A DNA stretch of 64,000 nt from Streptomyces capitiformicae (GTDB lineage: Bacteria > Actinomycetota > Actinomycetes > Streptomycetales > Streptomycetaceae): the NCBI RefSeq assembly GCF_002214185.1, contig NZ_CP022161.1, positions 4,277,767-4,341,766 of the forward strand, read 5' to 3'. Made by a program: the position numbers and the translations under genes. Position 1 is the stretch's first letter; every line of letters begins with the position of its first letter. This document shows, one piece after another, positions 27,144 to 36,400 of this stretch. Under the pieces are notes generated by a model. It was not told where the DNA came from. It did no database searches and saw nothing but the letters and a program-made list of their open reading frames with translations.

Positions 27144-28268
27144 TCAGTCCAGGCTCAGCAGGGCCTCGGCGGAGAACGGGCGCAGTTCGCCCTGGCGGCC
27201 GTCGCGGATCTTGGCCACCCATTCCGGGTCCGAGAGCAGCAGGCGCCCGACGGCTACGAGGTCGAACTCGTCCCGCTCCATGAACTCCACCAGCCGGTCC
27301 AGGGAACCGTTCGCCGCGCCCTTGCCCTCGATGAGCGCGCTCAGGAACTCGCTGTCGTGGAGCCCGACCGAGCCGACGGCGACCGTCGGCAGACCGGTCA
27401 GCTTCTTCACCCAGCCTGCCAGCGAAAGGTCCGAACCGGGGAACTCCGGCAGCCAGAAACGCCGGGTCGAGCAGTCGAAGACGTCGACGCCCGCCTCGAT
27501 CAGCGGGCCGAGCATCAGTTCCAGCTCGTCGGGGGTGGCCGCCAGCTGGGCTCCGAAGTCGCCGACGGTCCACTGGGAGATCCGCAGGAAGATGGGGAAG
27601 TCGTAGCCCACCGCGGCCCGGCACGCCGCCACCACCTCGGCCGGGAACCGGGTGCGGCCCCCGAGGTCACCGCCGTATCCGTCGGTGCGGGTGTTGATCT
27701 CCGGACGGAGGAACTGGTCGATCAAGTAGCCGTGTCCGCCGTGCAGTTCGAGACCGTCGAAGCCCAGCCGCTTGGCGTCCGCGGCGGCCTGGGCGAAAGC
27801 GGCGACCACCTCGGCGATGCCGGACTCGGAGAGCGTGGCGGGCCCCGCTGCGGGCACCTGCGGGTCGGGGACGTCGTCGCCCTTGCGTTCCAGGCCCGCG
27901 TGCCACAGCTGCGGGATGATGCGGCCGCCCTCCGCGTGCACCGCCTCCACGGCCCGGGCCCAGCCCGCGAGGGCGTCCTCGCCGTGGAAGCACGGCACGG
28001 TCGTGGTGGGAGCGGATGCGGCGTGGCCCACGACCGTCCCCTCGGTGACGATGAGACCGACGCCGCCCCGGGCCCGGCGCGCGTAGTACTCGGCGACCTC
28101 GGGGCCGGGAACGCCGTTCGGCGAGAAGTTCCGTGTCATCGGCGCCATGATGATCCGGTTGGGCAGACGCAGCCCGCCCACCGAGAAGGAGCGGAACAGC
28201 GGGGCCACCGCGGGGACGGAAGCGGGCGCGGGGACGGTGGTTCGGGGGGCGGGGGTGGTGGCGGGCAT
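27144..28268 (-). CDS. NADH:flavin oxidoreductase (old yellow enzyme family)
   Basis: A 374-aa FMN TIM-barrel ene-reductase. Family landmarks: LPNRIIMAPMTRNFS near the N-terminus, GLIVTEGTVVG, IIPQLWHAGL, then DGLELHGGHGYLIDQFLRP (substrate-binding histidines, here HGGHGY where many OYEs have HxxNGYL). NTRTDGYGGDLGGRTRFPAEV and a C-terminal FMN phosphate region DLVAVGRLLLSDPEW follow. It would reduce activated C=C bonds with NAD(P)H. GAGGGAGCC lies 3-10 nt before the ATG. It is monocistronic, ends in a hairpin and lies next to the biosynthetic cluster; whether it belongs to that pathway is unknown. Confidence 0.9.
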   Translation of the reverse strand: MPATTPAPRTTVPAPASVPAVAPLFRSFSVGGLRLPNRIIMAPMTRNFSPNGVPGPEVAEYYARRARGGVGLIVTEGTVVGHAASAPTTTVPCFHGEDALAGWARAVEAVHAEGGRIIPQLWHAGLERKGDDVPDPQVPAAGPATLSESGIAEVVAAFAQAAADAKRLGFDGLELHGGHGYLIDQFLRPEINTRTDGYGGDLGGRTRFPAEVVAACRAAVGYDFPIFLRISQWTVGDFGAQLAATPDELELMLGPLIEAGVDVFDCSTRRFWLPEFPGSDLSLAGWVKKLTGLPTVAVGSVGLHDSEFLSALIEGKGAANGSLDRLVEFMERDEFDLVAVGRLLLSDPEWVAKIRDGRQGELRPFSAEALLSLD

Positions 28269-28539
28269 GGAGGCTCCCTCGGAGTCGGGGGTCAGGAGTC
28301 AGGGGTTGGTGGTGACGCGTGGGCGGCGGGCGGCCCGAAGCGCGAGGCCACTCGGTCGAGCACGTGGCCATGACGTACGGCGCGATGAGCTCAAGGACGG
28401 ATGCCCTCACGGGGCCTGGTGTCAGCCGCTGGTGCCCGCGTGCCCTGCGGCGCCGGAAGCCGGTGCCCGAACGCGGGGACGGTCATCACACTCGCGTTTC
28501 CCGTCCGCGGACGAGAGCCCCTCGGCCCCCGTCGCGCCC

Positions 28540-29283
28540 TCACGCGGGGCGACGCTCGGCGGCCTCCGAGACCTGTCGGTAGGTGTCGGCGGTCTCCCGG
28601 CGGGCCAGTTCCACGGCGCGCTCCAGGCTCATCCGCGCGGGCAGGCCGAAGATGTCGACGATGGTGGCGAGCCGCTGTTCGAGGGTGCCGCCCACGACGT
28701 GGTACGGGATGCGGAGTTCGTCGAGCGTGCCGCGCAGCAGCTCGTCGGACATGCTCCGGAAGCGCTTGGAGACCGGCCGGTGCCCGTCGGCGACCAGGTC
28801 GAACTCCACCGGCAGATGGACGAAGACGTCGTAGGCCCGGCGCGCGTGATCCTTCAGCACCGCGCCCATGGCGTCGATCACTTCCTCGTAGAAGCCCGGC
28901 GCCTGCTCGCCGGCCTCGTAGCCGTCGGTGGGATGGATCCCGGCGCGGACGCGGACCTTGCCGTACACCCACTCGTGCAGGGAGGAGCCGTCGGAGAGGA
29001 AGCCGTCGGGGAGGTGGGACTCGTGCACGGCGCGCTCGGTGAACCGACGGATGCCGAGCTGAATCAGTTCGGCGGCCGTGCACTGCTCCAGACGCTTGCC
29101 CGGCAGCGCGTCGGCGAGGATCTCGCGCATGGTCCGGGCGTGGGTGCGCGGTACTCCGGTGAGGTGGGAGAGCGCGATGGTCGTCGTGGTCTTGCCCGTG
29201 CTGTACGTCCCGGAGACAGCCAGTCTCCGCATGGCCGTCCAGTTCCGCACCGCACTCGTGGGGGCGAGCCCTGTCGTCGTCAT
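28540..29283 (-). CDS. AAA_28/NadR-like P-loop ATPase
   Basis: A 247-aa single-domain NTPase. Walker A is VSGTYSTGKTTTTIALSH (about residues 24-41). RTMREILADALPGKRLEQCT then FTERAVHESHLPDGFLSDGS follow, with a plausible Walker B/lid region in YDVFVHLPVEFDLVADGHRP. The layout matches AAA_28 proteins, related to the NadR kinase domain, whose substrates are often small molecules. Its ATG overlaps the AvrD-family stop as ATGA, so the two are translationally coupled and probably act together. It is the last gene of the operon. A kinase acting on the AvrD product is one possible role; a chaperone/ATPase is another. Confidence 0.75.
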   Translation of the reverse strand: MTTTGLAPTSAVRNWTAMRRLAVSGTYSTGKTTTTIALSHLTGVPRTHARTMREILADALPGKRLEQCTAAELIQLGIRRFTERAVHESHLPDGFLSDGSSLHEWVYGKVRVRAGIHPTDGYEAGEQAPGFYEEVIDAMGAVLKDHARRAYDVFVHLPVEFDLVADGHRPVSKRFRSMSDELLRGTLDELRIPYHVVGGTLEQRLATIVDIFGLPARMSLERAVELARRETADTYRQVSEAAERRPA

Positions 29284-30317
29284 CGCAGCCCTCGGCCGGG
29301 TAGTCGGTGTGCCACGGAGAAGCCTCCGGTGATGCCGTGGAACGCGTAGCCGAGATCGCAGACCCGCCAGGTGTCGTCGGCGATGGACAGCAAGCGGGTG
29401 TCCTCGATCCGCGCGTGCACGGGGAACGCGCGATCCAGTCCCCGCAGCGGCATAGGGGTGGACAGGACTGCCTGGCGCAGCCACAGGGTGTCGCTGTCGC
29501 CGCGGTCGATGCCGTCGAGTTCGTACAGCAGGACCTGGGCGAGCTGGCCCATCACGGTGATCGCGTCGATCATGGACGCGCTGGGCAGGTAGGCGGACTC
29601 CAGGCCGGTGGGCCGGAGACGGCTTTCGCCGGGCGCGGGCGTGATGTGGACGGTGGCGTCCACGCGTCCGGCCTCCCGGTCGACGGTGAGGTCTGTGACG
29701 CGCTGGCCGCGGTGCCGGAAGAGCTCGGCGAAGTACCGCCGGTACGGCTCCCCCAGGACGTCCTCGGCGCTCGGGTGGCGCGCCTCGGCGTGGTCGGGCC
29801 GGTATCCGCCCGCCACCTCGTGCTGGACCTCGCACCAGACCTCCATCGAGCCGATGCGAGCCCGGATCGGCGAGGCGCGCAGACCGTCGGTGACGTGCGC
29901 CGACTCGGCGGGACGGACGACGCCGTGCACGGCGAGGCGGTCGAGGTCCTCCTGCGGATGGACGCCGGCCCGCAGGCGTACCCCGCGCAGCCACATCCGC
30001 GAGCGCGTGCCGGCGTCGAGACCGTAGGCGTGGCCGAGCAGGATCTCGGCGAGCTGCGCGCCCAGCGCCAGGGCGTCGATGCTGCTGAGGTGGGGGACGA
30101 GTTCGCCGGTGCCCTTCGCGGACCAGTCGGCCGGGTAGCTCACGGACGCGCGGGCGGTCGCCTCGGTGGACTCGGCCCGGCTGGAGACCCGGATGGCCTC
30201 CAGCCGGTGCCGCACGCGGCGGAAGCCGCCACCGAAATAACGGTGCTCACCGGGACCGAGATGGTCGTCGATGGCGGGGACGACCAGCCGGGCCCCTGCC
30301 GGGCCCGTCACGGGCAC
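29280..30317 (-). CDS. AvrD-family protein
   Basis: A 345-aa protein matching the avirulence protein D family. Key stretches: HRYFGGGFRRVRH at the N-terminus, ASVSYPADWSAKGTGELVPH, LSSIDALALGAQLAEILLGH, SRMWLRGVRLRAG, and a second similar half (LPSASMIDAITVMGQLAQVL then DTLWLRQAVLSTPMPL). The two halves look like an internal duplication, in line with a double hot-dog-like fold. In Pseudomonas, AvrD directs syringolide formation from a beta-ketoacyl chain and a pentulose; that is family knowledge, not shown here. GTG 30317 or 30311 can start it (GAGG precedes the latter). It overlaps the small ORF upstream and the ATPase downstream, so it sits inside one operon with the PKS. Confidence 0.78.
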   Translation of the reverse strand: MPVTGPAGARLVVPAIDDHLGPGEHRYFGGGFRRVRHRLEAIRVSSRAESTEATARASVSYPADWSAKGTGELVPHLSSIDALALGAQLAEILLGHAYGLDAGTRSRMWLRGVRLRAGVHPQEDLDRLAVHGVVRPAESAHVTDGLRASPIRARIGSMEVWCEVQHEVAGGYRPDHAEARHPSAEDVLGEPYRRYFAELFRHRGQRVTDLTVDREAGRVDATVHITPAPGESRLRPTGLESAYLPSASMIDAITVMGQLAQVLLYELDGIDRGDSDTLWLRQAVLSTPMPLRGLDRAFPVHARIEDTRLLSIADDTWRVCDLGYAFHGITGGFSVAHRLPGRGLR

Positions 30318-30481
30318 CTCGTGGAGACGGTCCGGGTGAGCGGGCGGCTCGCCCAGGGAGCGGCCATCATCTGGTGGAACATCTCGTGCGAGGAGAGCAG
30401 GAGCGCGGCCGGGGCCGTCGTCCGGTCAGGGTCCACGGATGGGGGCGGTGAGGCTGTGGGGTGTGCGGTGGCGGCGTGCAT
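30308..30481 (-). CDS. 57-aa small ORF between the dehydrogenase-like and AvrD genes
   Basis: The ATG at 30481 sits 6 nt after a near-perfect AGGAGG, one of the strongest ribosome-binding sites in the region. The stop at 30308-30310 overlaps the AvrD start, so it is placed for translational coupling. The peptide is Ala/Pro/Thr-rich at first (MHAATAHPTASPPPSVDPDR) and then has a helix-like LLLSSHEMFHQMM, ending in TRTVSTRCP. It has no signal peptide. I recognise no family. It may be a small structural partner, a precursor peptide or simply a leader that delivers ribosomes to the AvrD gene. Confidence 0.55.
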   Translation of the reverse strand: MHAATAHPTASPPPSVDPDRTTAPAALLLSSHEMFHQMMAAPWASRPLTRTVSTRCP

Positions 30482-30512
30482 GACGGGCCTCCTGTCGGGT
30501 CTGCGGGCGGGG

Positions 30513-32228
30513 TCACAGGCCGAGCAGGTCGTCGACGTGCCGGTCCCGGGACAGCACCGCGCGTGCGATGCCGGCGTGGTCCGGGTGATCCGGTGCGTCG
30601 AGCTGCGCCCACAGGTCGCGCAGCCGGAACCGGGCGGCCGTGCAGTGGACGTCCGTGAGTCGCTGGTGCCCGTCCTGTTCGGCCGTGGCGAGGACCGCCG
30701 CGGTGCCGAGCAGTTCGCGGGCGATCCGGCCGAGCAGCAGCAGCGGGTACTGCTGGGCGCGTCGCTCCCGCTCCCCGGCCGTGCGGGCGCCGACGTCGCG
30801 GCAGGCGGCGGGGAAGCGGGCCAAGTCCTCGTACAGGTCCCGCAGATGGCGGGCGTTGCGCGGGGAGAGGTTCTCGGTGGCCGGGAGTGTGTCCGCGAAA
30901 GCGTCGGCTGCGAGGCCGGCCGGGGCCGTATCCGCGACGTGTGCGAGCAGCGCCTGGGCCGCCTGTGCGTCGGCCAGGTCATCGACGCCTCCGGCCGTCC
31001 GCAGCATCCTGATGTCCCGGAAGGCCCGCTCCAGCGGAACGGACGGTGCCCCGCGCCGGCGCTTGGAGCGGTCGGTTTCCACTCCTTCGCCGCCGAGGAG
31101 CGAGACCGTGCGGTCCACAACCCGGGCGGCCGCCTCGGTGCAGAAGTTACGGGCGAACATGCGCTCGAACCAGCGGTCGCCGGGGGCCGGGGCACCGAGG
31201 CTCCAGCGCACCACCGCGTCCATGGCGCGTACTTCCGCCGCGTTGGCCGCGAGCGTGCGCTGGATGAGGTCGTACTCCCCCAGCCCGATGCCGTCGACGC
31301 GTCGGCGCGCGGTGAACTCCCGTGACCAGCGCAGGCAGTTGCGGGCGATGGCGAGCGCCGGGGCCGCCTGGATGAGCATCCGCGCGGTCAGGTAGGCCGA
31401 CATCCGTTCCGGGGTGTGCCGGGGGTCGCCCTGCGCGACCGTCACCACATGGTCCCTGGGGATGGTGACCCCTTTCAGGCGCAGCCAGCCGTTGGGCAGG
31501 CCCCGTACGCCCAGGTACTCCAGGTCGGCCCGTACCTCGAATCCGGGGCTCCGGGTGTCCACGACGGCGAGGCCGACGCGGGGGCCGTCCTCGTCGCGTA
31601 CGGTCACGGTGACCCCGAGGAGGTCGGCGACGGGTCCGTTGCTGATGAACAGCTTGTCGCCCTTGAGCACGTACGCCGAGCCGTCGGGGGTCGGGTCCGC
31701 GGTCGTCCTCGGCCACCGGTTGCCCTGTCCGGCGGGCTCGGTGTCCGCGAAGCCGGAGATCATGCCCTCGGCGCTGCGGCGCCGGATGAGGTCGCGCAGC
31801 GAGCCGTGCGGCAGCGTCGGCAGCAGCGACGTGGCGACCCCGATGCCGTTGTGGACGCCGAGCATGAAGCCGATCGCGGCGGACCGGGAGGCGACCGCCT
31901 CGACGGCCCGGAACAGCGTGTACGGCGTCAGCCCGAGCCCGCCGAGGTCCTGGCTCGTCGCGAGCCTGAAGGCGCCGAGGTCTCGCAGGCGCGCGATCAG
32001 GAACGGGGGGATCTCTCCCTCCCGGTCGACGGCGTCCGGGTCGACCTCGGTGTCGAGGAAGGCCAGGATCCGCACCACCTCCGTCGGCTGTTCAACGCTC
32101 TCCGGTGCGGACGCGCCGCGCCGGACGTCCCATGCCGGGTCGCCGCCGGTCAGGGCGGTCAGGAAGGTCGGCGCGAACGTTGGCGCGACCTGCGTTGTCG
32201 GGCGCTCCGCGAAAACTTGGACGGTCAT
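30513..32228 (-). CDS. acyl-CoA dehydrogenase-like flavoprotein with altered active site
   Basis: A 571-aa member of the acyl-CoA dehydrogenase superfamily, longer than the usual ~380 aa, with a ~60-residue N-terminal and ~150-residue C-terminal extension. FAD-domain signatures are present: DLGGLGLTPYTLFRAVEAVA, GMISGFADTEPAGQGNRWPR, YVLKGDKLFISNGPVADLLG, YLGVRGLPNGWLRLKGVTIP and LERAFRDIRMLRTAGG. Where dehydrogenases of this type have YEGT with the catalytic Glu, this protein reads TAGG (about residue 409), so the standard alpha-proton abstraction looks lost unless a Glu elsewhere serves, as in isovaleryl-type enzymes. The ATG is 1 nt after the Gfo/Idh stop, indicating coupling. It may oxidise, oxygenate or bind an ACP-linked intermediate. 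Confidence 0.8.
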   Translation of the reverse strand: MTVQVFAERPTTQVAPTFAPTFLTALTGGDPAWDVRRGASAPESVEQPTEVVRILAFLDTEVDPDAVDREGEIPPFLIARLRDLGAFRLATSQDLGGLGLTPYTLFRAVEAVASRSAAIGFMLGVHNGIGVATSLLPTLPHGSLRDLIRRRSAEGMISGFADTEPAGQGNRWPRTTADPTPDGSAYVLKGDKLFISNGPVADLLGVTVTVRDEDGPRVGLAVVDTRSPGFEVRADLEYLGVRGLPNGWLRLKGVTIPRDHVVTVAQGDPRHTPERMSAYLTARMLIQAAPALAIARNCLRWSREFTARRRVDGIGLGEYDLIQRTLAANAAEVRAMDAVVRWSLGAPAPGDRWFERMFARNFCTEAAARVVDRTVSLLGGEGVETDRSKRRRGAPSVPLERAFRDIRMLRTAGGVDDLADAQAAQALLAHVADTAPAGLAADAFADTLPATENLSPRNARHLRDLYEDLARFPAACRDVGARTAGERERRAQQYPLLLLGRIARELLGTAAVLATAEQDGHQRLTDVHCTAARFRLRDLWAQLDAPDHPDHAGIARAVLSRDRHVDDLLGL

Positions 32229-32229
32229 C

Positions 32230-33351
32230 TCACACCTCTCGGACCTGGCTCGCCGCGGCCTGGTCGGCGGAGCGGACGGTGTCGAGGAGCCGGTGCAGTC
32301 TCAGGCCGGCCTCGAAGTCGGGCACTGTGTGCGAGCCGGTCCGGATGTCCCGGGCCAGCGCGGTGTAGAGCTCCGCCACGTTGCGCACGGCGGTGTCGGG
32401 TACGTCCACAGCGGTACGGCATTCCGGCGGCACGGGCACTTCCCGGCGGCCGTCGGTGGCGGCGCCCTTGTCCTCGTACAGACGGATGTCGCTGATCTGG
32501 ATGCCGTGTCCCGCGGCGGGCCCTTCGGAGACGAGGGCGAGGCTGCCGCGGGTGCCGGAGAACTCCAGGCGGGTGCGGGCGTGGCCGGTCTTGCCGTCGT
32601 GGATGTGAACCGACACGGGGACGCCGGTGACCAGGAACCCGCCGATGACGATGTGGTCGGCGCTGGTGACGCCGATGCTCTCAGCGGTGTCGGAGACGGT
32701 CAGCCTGGGCTGCTGCACGGACAGGGACGCCGAGAGCCGGCCGACGGGCCCGCACAGGAACTCCAGCAGGTCCAGCGTGTGCCCGCCGGCGACCTCCAGG
32801 GTTCCGGCGCCGTTGCGCCGGTCGACGGTGTAGACGGCGTCGGAGGTGAGGGTGCCGCCGGCTCCCTTGGCTCGGGTGGCGAAGACGTTGACGCCGGTGA
32901 CCCTGCCGATGGCGCCGGAAGTGAGCAGCCGGCGGGCGTGGCGGACGGCGGGCGCTTGCCGGGCCTGGAGGCCGACGGTGTGGTGGACGCCTGCCTGCCG
33001 GGCGGCCTCGGCCATCACCTCGGCTTCCTTGGTGGTGCGGGCGAGCGGCCATTCGCAGTAGATGTGCTTGCCGGCCTCCAGGGCGGGCAGGACGAGGTCG
33101 GTATGGTCCGGTGTCTTCACCGCGACGACGACCAGGTCCACCTCGGGATGGCCGCTGAGCCGGGCCGGGTCGGTGAAGGCGTGGGCTGCTCCGTGCTGTT
33201 CGGCGGCGCGGCGGGCGCTGCCGGCGCGGGTCGTCGCGACCGCCGTGAGCTCGTAGTCCGGCAGGGCCTTCAGGGCCGGCAGGTGTGCCGCCTTGGCCCA
33301 GCCCCGTTCGGTGCCGGCGCCGATGACACCTACACGAATCGGTTCGGTCAT
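32230..33351 (-). CDS. Gfo/Idh/MocA-family oxidoreductase
   Basis: A 373-aa NAD(P)-dependent oxidoreductase. The Rossmann motif VGVIGAGTERGWAKAAHLPA is N-terminal, VDLVVVAVKTPDHTDLVLPA follows, and the family EKP triad position reads CEWPLARTTKEA, so the usual catalytic Lys of EKP is not obvious (E-W-P). The C-terminal alpha/beta domain contains GGHTLDLLEFLCGPVG, where the His-rich family motif normally lies. ATG 33351 follows GAGGAAGAA. The downstream dehydrogenase-like gene starts 1 nt after its stop. It lies between PKS and flavoprotein genes and may reduce the carbonyl left by the megasynthase; the E-W-P change makes the mechanism uncertain. Confidence 0.85.
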   Translation of the reverse strand: MTEPIRVGVIGAGTERGWAKAAHLPALKALPDYELTAVATTRAGSARRAAEQHGAAHAFTDPARLSGHPEVDLVVVAVKTPDHTDLVLPALEAGKHIYCEWPLARTTKEAEVMAEAARQAGVHHTVGLQARQAPAVRHARRLLTSGAIGRVTGVNVFATRAKGAGGTLTSDAVYTVDRRNGAGTLEVAGGHTLDLLEFLCGPVGRLSASLSVQQPRLTVSDTAESIGVTSADHIVIGGFLVTGVPVSVHIHDGKTGHARTRLEFSGTRGSLALVSEGPAAGHGIQISDIRLYEDKGAATDGRREVPVPPECRTAVDVPDTAVRNVAELYTALARDIRTGSHTVPDFEAGLRLHRLLDTVRSADQAAASQVREV

Positions 33352-33416
33352 GGCTTCTTCCTCGTCTGGGGAGGGACGGGACGGAGTGCGGAGCGCACCG
33401 GAGCGGAACCGACGGC

Positions 33417-33438
33417 GGTGGAATCGGCCGATTCCACC
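33417..33438. promoter_or_regulatory. perfect 22-bp palindrome between the PKS and Gfo/Idh genes
   Basis: GGTGGAATCGG directly followed by CCGATTCCACC, with no spacer. It lies 21 nt after the PKS stop and 66 nt before the oxidoreductase ATG. The absence of a loop argues for a dimeric protein-binding site more than for a terminator. Confidence 0.55.
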
Positions 33439-33458
33439 CCGGTGCCGTTCGGGGAGGG

Positions 33459-36400
33459 TCAGGACAACGCGGCCAGTTCCTCTCCGAGGATGCGGACCGC
33501 GGTGGTGATCTGCTCCTCCGTGTGCTCGGAGGTGATGAAGAACCGCAGCCGGGCGAGACGTTCCTCCACCGCCGGGTGCAGGATCGGGTTGGCGCTGACG
33601 CCGCGGGCGTAGAGGCGGTCGGCGAGGCGGAGCGCCTTCTCGGAGTCGCCGGTGATCGCGGGCACGACCGGGGTGCCCTCGCTGGTGCCCACGTCGACGC
33701 CGGCCTCGGCCGCGAGCCGCAGGAACAGTGCCGCGTTGTCGTGCAGCCGGGTGACGCGCTCGGGCTCCTCGCGGATCAGCCGGAGCGCGGTGAGAGCAGC
33801 GGCGGTGGACGCCGGGGGCAGCCCCGCGCTGAACACGAAGCCCGGCAGGGTGTACCGGAAGTGCTCGATCAGCTCGTGTCGTCCGGCCACGTAACCACCG
33901 CAGCTGGCGAGGGACTTGGACAGGGTGCCCATCCACACGTCCACGTCGTCGGGGTTGACCCCGGAGAACTGGGCCATGCCGCCGCCGGTCTTGCCCATCA
34001 CGCCGATGCTGTGGGCTTCGTCGACCATGAGGAGGGCGTCGTGCCGCTGCTTGACGGCGATGAGCGCGGGCAGGTCCGCGGTGTCACCGTCCATGCTGTA
34101 GACGCCCTCCACCACGATCAGCACCCGGCGGTAGTTGTCCCGCACATGGTCGAGGATGCGGTCGAGGGCCACCAGGTCGTTGTGCGGGAAGGGCTGCCGG
34201 GCGGCGCCCGACTGGCGGCAGCCCTGGATGATGCTGTCGTGCGCGAGGGAGTCGTGCAGGATCAGGTCGCCGGGGCCCATCAGGTGCCCGATCACGGTGA
34301 CGTTGGTGGCATGCCCACTGACCAGGCTCACGGCGTCCTGGGCGCCGACGAGTTCGGCCAGGCCCCGGTCGAGTTCCTGGTGCAGCGGGCGGTTGCCGGA
34401 GAGGATGCGGGCGGCGGACACCGAGGAGCCGTAGCGCTCGACGGCCTCCTGGATCGCCGCGGCGACCGCCGGGTGGCCCGACAGACCGAGGTAGTTGTAG
34501 CTGGAGAAGGAGATCAGCTCACGGTCGGCCACCCGGGTGGTGTCCCGGATGGTGCCCTCGTGCGGCAGGAAGTACGGGTTGACGACGCCGGACGCCTCGA
34601 GGCTCCGCTTGCGCTCCAGTGAGGCGAGGACCTCGGGGAACACCCGGACGTCGGCGGCCTCTCGACGGTCCTCCGTGCTGCGGCGCCGCTCGGCGGGTAC
34701 GGGGGCGGCGAGCGCCGACACCGGTTCCGCGACCGGCGTCGGGGCGGCGGAGGGGCGCGCCGCGGGTGCCACTCCGAGGCGGTCCTCGATGGTCGTGACC
34801 AGGTCGCCGATCGTGGCGATGTCCATCATCTCGGCGGCCTTCACCTGAAGGTCCGGCCACCTGCCGCGCAGCCGGGTGGCCAGCTCCGCCAGCATGATCG
34901 AGTCGAATCCGAGGTCGGTGGCGAAGACGTGCTCGGGCCGCAGGAAGTCCTCGGGGTAGGCGCTGACCTTGGATATCCCGGCGTACACGGCCGCCCGCAC
35001 CTCGTCGGTCCCGGCCTGGACCGGCGGTGCGGCGGGTTCGAGGGAGAGAGCCTGAGGCGCCCGTCCCGCACGGACGGCCTCAGACAGCTTCTCCTGGAGC
35101 GGCTCCTGGACGGGTGCGGTGACCGTCGGGACGGCCGCGTAGGGCAGGTTCCGGCCGGCCGGGTCGAAGGACTGGAGCAGGGACACCTGGGCGTGCAGGA
35201 ACTCGATGAGACCGCTCATCCTCGGCTCTCCGATCGGGGAGGTGGCAAGGGGGGAGGGAATGACCGTGCGCAGACTCGGCTCGGGGACGGGGGCGACGGA
35301 GGGTTCGGGCGTGGTGGTCGCGGCGGGGCTGGGAATCACCGTGCGGCGCCGGTTGCGGCCGGTGCCGGTGCGGACCGTGTACACCGCCGTCTCCAGGGGG
35401 GACGGTGGGAGGGACAGCAGCCGACCGCCGTCCGCGGGGAACAGCGCGGCCGGGTCCACCGGCGCCCCGGCCACGGCGAGCCGGCCGAGCGCGGTGAGGA
35501 AGGCGCGGCCGTCGTCCGACCGGCTCGTCGTCAGCGGTACGAGTTCCAGGTCCGCTCCCGCCGCGCCGCGCTTGGCCATGCGCAGGAGGGTGTCGCCGCC
35601 GTAGACCTGTACGAGGAAGCGGGCGCCGGTCGCGACGACCGACCGCACGGCGTCGGTGAACCGTACAGGGGCGGTGTTGTGACGGGCCCACAGGTCCTTG
35701 ATCTCCTGCGGTTCCCGGCACTCCTGGCCGCTGACGCCGGAGATGAACGTGCGGGTGGGCTCGGTCAGCGGGAGGCCTGCGATCGTCTCCGCCATCACCT
35801 CGTCGGCGGCCGCGACCAGGGGCGAGTGGAAGGCGTGCGACACCCGCAGCCGGACCGCGGCGACGCCCTGCTCGGCACAGTGGGCGCGCAACGCCTCCAC
35901 GCTCTCGATGCCGCCGCTGAACACGAGCTGGCCCTCGTGGTTGTAGCAGGCGGGCCAGACCCCCTCGATGGCCAGGGCGAGGCGCTCGGCCTCGGCGGCG
36001 GGAGCCTGTACGGCGAGCATGGCACCGGTCCCGGACGGTACGGCGGCGGCCAGCGCCGCCCCCCTTTGCGTCATGAACCTGACAGCATCGGAAGCAGCGA
36101 ACGCCCCGGCCGCGACCGCGGCGGGGAACTCGCCGACGCTGTGGCCGACTGCGACATCGGGCCGGATCCCCAAGGCGGCGAGCAGCTCGACGGTGGTGGC
36201 ACCCGTGATGCCCAGGCCCGGCTGGCACATGTCGGTCACCATCAGAGCGGCCTGCGCGTCGCTGTCGTCGGCGTCGTGCGCCTCCCACAGCAGTCCGGGC
36301 AGCGCGTGCGGCACCGTGTCGGAGTCCTCGGCGGTCAGCGCGGCCAGCTCGGCCGCTCGGTGGGCCGGCGAGGGGAACCGCCGGACGAGGTCCGCCAGCA

